NCBI RefSeq assembly: GCF_030160115.1 | Contig: NZ_BSNS01000007.1 | Location: 694,392-758,391 of the forward strand | DNA: 64,000 bases | Direction of reading: 5' to 3' | Source of the DNA: Devosia nitrariae | GTDB lineage: Bacteria; Pseudomonadota; Alphaproteobacteria; Rhizobiales; Devosiaceae | Part shown: piece by piece, positions 62,411 to 64,000 of the stretch | Layout: every line of letters starts with the position of its first letter | Numbering within the stretch: the first letter of the stretch is position 1 | Translations under genes and position numbers: made by a program | Notes under the pieces: model-generated | Seen by the model: only the letters and a program-made list of their open reading frames with translations | The model's database searches: none | What the model was told of the DNA's origin: nothing

Positions 62411-62998
62411 ATGGCGAGACGCGATCCCAAATCGCCGGTGCCCGATTTTCACCTATGGACTGCCGTCGCCGAAACCGTCGATCCCCTGCGCAAGCGGCGA
62501 ACATTGCGCCCGCCGGCCGATCCCCTGCCGCTGCCTGAGCCGGCTGCCGCCGCCGACATCGCTCAATTGAAGCGCGCCAAGGTCAAGCACCCGACGCCTA
62601 TTGCGATGCCTGCCTACCAGGCGCCGCCGAGCCGTCCGGTGCCTGAAACGGCCATCGAGCCGCGCTTGCGGCGGAAACTGCGACGCGGCCATGTCGAAAT
62701 CGACGCCACCATCGACCTCCACGGCATGCACCAGGACGAGGCGCGTGCCGCGCTCAATCGCTTCATCCCCGCCCGCGCGGCCCGCGGCGACCGCACGGTA
62801 CTCGTGATCACCGGCAAAGGCTTGAAGAAGACCGACGCCTTCGCCACCATCATCGTCGAGCGAGGTGTCCTGCGCTCCATGCTTCCGGTCTGGCTGTCCG
62901 AGCCGCATCTGGCCCCACTCGTGTCCGGTTGGAATACCGCTGCCCAGGCCCATGGCGGCGAGGGTGCGTTCTATGTCCGGCTGAGGCAATCGAGATGA
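62411..62998 (+). CDS. Smr/MutS2 domain protein
   Basis: 195 residues. A low-complexity start and a C-terminal Smr domain with IDLHGMHQDEARAALNRFI and ITGKGLKK. Smr domains have nuclease or RNA-binding activity; the role is unclear. It sits 28 bp after the Tim44 gene. Confidence 0.87.
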   Translation: MARRDPKSPVPDFHLWTAVAETVDPLRKRRTLRPPADPLPLPEPAAAADIAQLKRAKVKHPTPIAMPAYQAPPSRPVPETAIEPRLRRKLRRGHVEIDATIDLHGMHQDEARAALNRFIPARAARGDRTVLVITGKGLKKTDAFATIIVERGVLRSMLPVWLSEPHLAPLVSGWNTAAQAHGGEGAFYVRLRQSR

Positions 62999-63366
62999 CC
63001 CCGCTCGGTGCCAAACTGCGGGCGTTGCGCGAAGAGCGCGGTGTTTCGTTGAAGGAAATGGCCGCGGCCTTGAATGTCTCGAGCGCCTATCTCTCGGCCC
63101 TCGAGCATGGCCGGCGCGGCCGCCCGACCGGCTTCATGCTGCATCGCATCATCTCGTTCTTCAACGTCATCTGGGACGACGCCGAAGAGCTGCAGCGTCT
63201 GGCCGAACTCTCCGATCCGAAAGTCACCATCGACACCGGCGGCATGACGCCCGAAGCCACGGAATTGACCAACCGGCTGGCCCGCGACATCGCGCGGCTG
63301 AGCGTGGAGGACCTGGTGTTCTTGCGCAATGAACTCGTGCGCCGCTCAGGAAAGCCGCGCAGCTAG
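62995..63366 (+). CDS. XRE-type HTH DNA-binding protein
   Basis: 123 residues. KLRALREERGVSLKEMAAALNVSSAYLSALEHGRRGRPT is a clear Xre helix-turn-helix; ATGA overlap with Smr. It lies in the Smr operon as is frequent in Rhizobiales. Confidence 0.88.
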   Translation: MTPLGAKLRALREERGVSLKEMAAALNVSSAYLSALEHGRRGRPTGFMLHRIISFFNVIWDDAEELQRLAELSDPKVTIDTGGMTPEATELTNRLARDIARLSVEDLVFLRNELVRRSGKPRS

Positions 63367-63412
63367 CTCGCGCGACCGCAGAGGTCTAGACTGCTCCTTG
63401 AAGGAGATAACA

Positions 63413-63937
63413 ATGCGTCAGTCCTGCGCGGCGGTCATCCTGGCCGCCTTGAGCTTTCCCTGCGCCGCCGAGGAACTGACACCCCAGGCGATTCGCGCCA
63501 TGATCGCAGATGTCGGCGCTGACGCTGCCGTTCAGTGGCTCGATGAGGGCAATTCGCCCGGCAATGCCTGGGCACAGCTCACTGACAAAATCGAGAGCGG
63601 CGAAGCGGCCTGGCTCGACCTCGTGCCGCTGCTGAAGCCCGGCACCGATGCCGGCACGGCCGAGGACCTCGAGATCGCGCTCTCGCGGGCCCTGCGCGCC
63701 AACCCGCAAGGTGTGCTGGCACTGGTTGCCGCGGGGCACTACGCCCCGGTCGAAATCTGCACCGGCAATGAGATCGAAAACCCTCCGCTCGAAGCGGTCG
63801 CCGGTATCGACGCCGCGCTCAAGACTGTCGCCGCACTTCTCGATCCGGCGCTGCGCGAGGGGCGCAATGCGTGCCTCGCCGAACTCGGTAAGGCACGCAT
63901 CGCCATTTTGGTTGGGGCGGCAAATCCCCTCGATTAG
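63413..63937 (+). CDS. exported protein of unknown function
   Basis: 174 residues with signal peptide (AAVILAALSFPCAAEE) then an alpha-helical body. AAGHYAPVEICTGNEIENP has a single conserved Cys. I do not recognise a family. Start ATG 63413 follows AAGGAGATAACA. Confidence 0.7.
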   Translation: MRQSCAAVILAALSFPCAAEELTPQAIRAMIADVGADAAVQWLDEGNSPGNAWAQLTDKIESGEAAWLDLVPLLKPGTDAGTAEDLEIALSRALRANPQGVLALVAAGHYAPVEICTGNEIENPPLEAVAGIDAALKTVAALLDPALREGRNACLAELGKARIAILVGAANPLD

Positions 63938-63962
63938 GAACTAGGTTGTAGTGACAATTTAG

Positions 63963-64000
63963 CTATTTGAGCCACAGCATGATGCTTGCGAGCTTGATGA
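63963..64000 (-). mobile_element. IS5-family-like transposase, 3' end only (cut by window edge)
   Basis: Minus-strand frame reads IKLASIMLWLK then TAG, the usual end of IS5-family DDE transposases. GGTTGTAGTGACAATTT outside it (63944-63960) is probably the terminal repeat. The rest lies past the window. Confidence 0.6.

Noticed and set aside
1..64000. CRISPR array or prophage
   Set aside because: No regularly spaced direct repeats, cas genes, integrase or structural phage genes were seen.

Overview
The window looks like a high-GC chromosome segment of an alphaproteobacterium of the order Hyphomicrobiales (Rhizobiales), possibly near Devosiaceae. The order rests on the gene set and gene order (mnmE-mnmG-rsmG-parA-parB beside rho-hemJ-hemE, then maf-aroE-coaE-dnaQ-secB-fxsA), a CenR-type response regulator, palindromic repeats that begin at stop codons, and CtrA-like and parS-like sites. 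The family is a guess from sequence feel only.

Left part (1-20.6 kb) is an accessory catabolic and uptake locus. It holds an M81/MlrC-type metallopeptidase (cut by the window edge), a RidA-SDR-PLP enzyme operon, an opposing operon of sugar isomerase/epimerase, DUF993 aldolase-like protein and Gfo/Idh dehydrogenase, a GST, a TauE/SafE permease, a complete tripartite tricarboxylate transporter (tctC-tctB-tctA) with a TetR gene, a LysR gene, and a sugar ABC transporter operon with two more Gfo/Idh dehydrogenases. Four copies of a palindrome close to TAACCAGCTGGTTA lie before the main transcription units and suggest one regulon.

Middle part (20.7-44 kb) mixes metabolism and housekeeping: a GtrA-fused glycosyltransferase, a PIG-V-like mannosyltransferase with a membrane protein of unknown function, a gamma-glutamyltransferase-like protein, tRNA-Gly(GCC), CnoX-like thioredoxin, two separate SRPBCC/ArsR modules, a UbiH-type hydroxylase, two glnK-amtB units each with a sigma-54 promoter, ftsK, a GDSL esterase, a LolA-like carrier, xthA, cenR and a YggS-family gene.

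Right part (44-64 kb) is the chromosome maintenance region: leuS-lptE-holA, then parB, parA, rsmG, mnmG, mnmE, rho, hemJ and hemE on the minus strand, and maf, aroE, coaE and dnaQ on the plus strand. Six parS-like sites lie between holA and hemJ. The divergent hemE-maf gap is the best candidate for the replication origin: it has a full TTAA-N7-TTAA CtrA-type box, and genes on both sides point away from it. The window ends in the 3' end of an IS5-family-like transposase.
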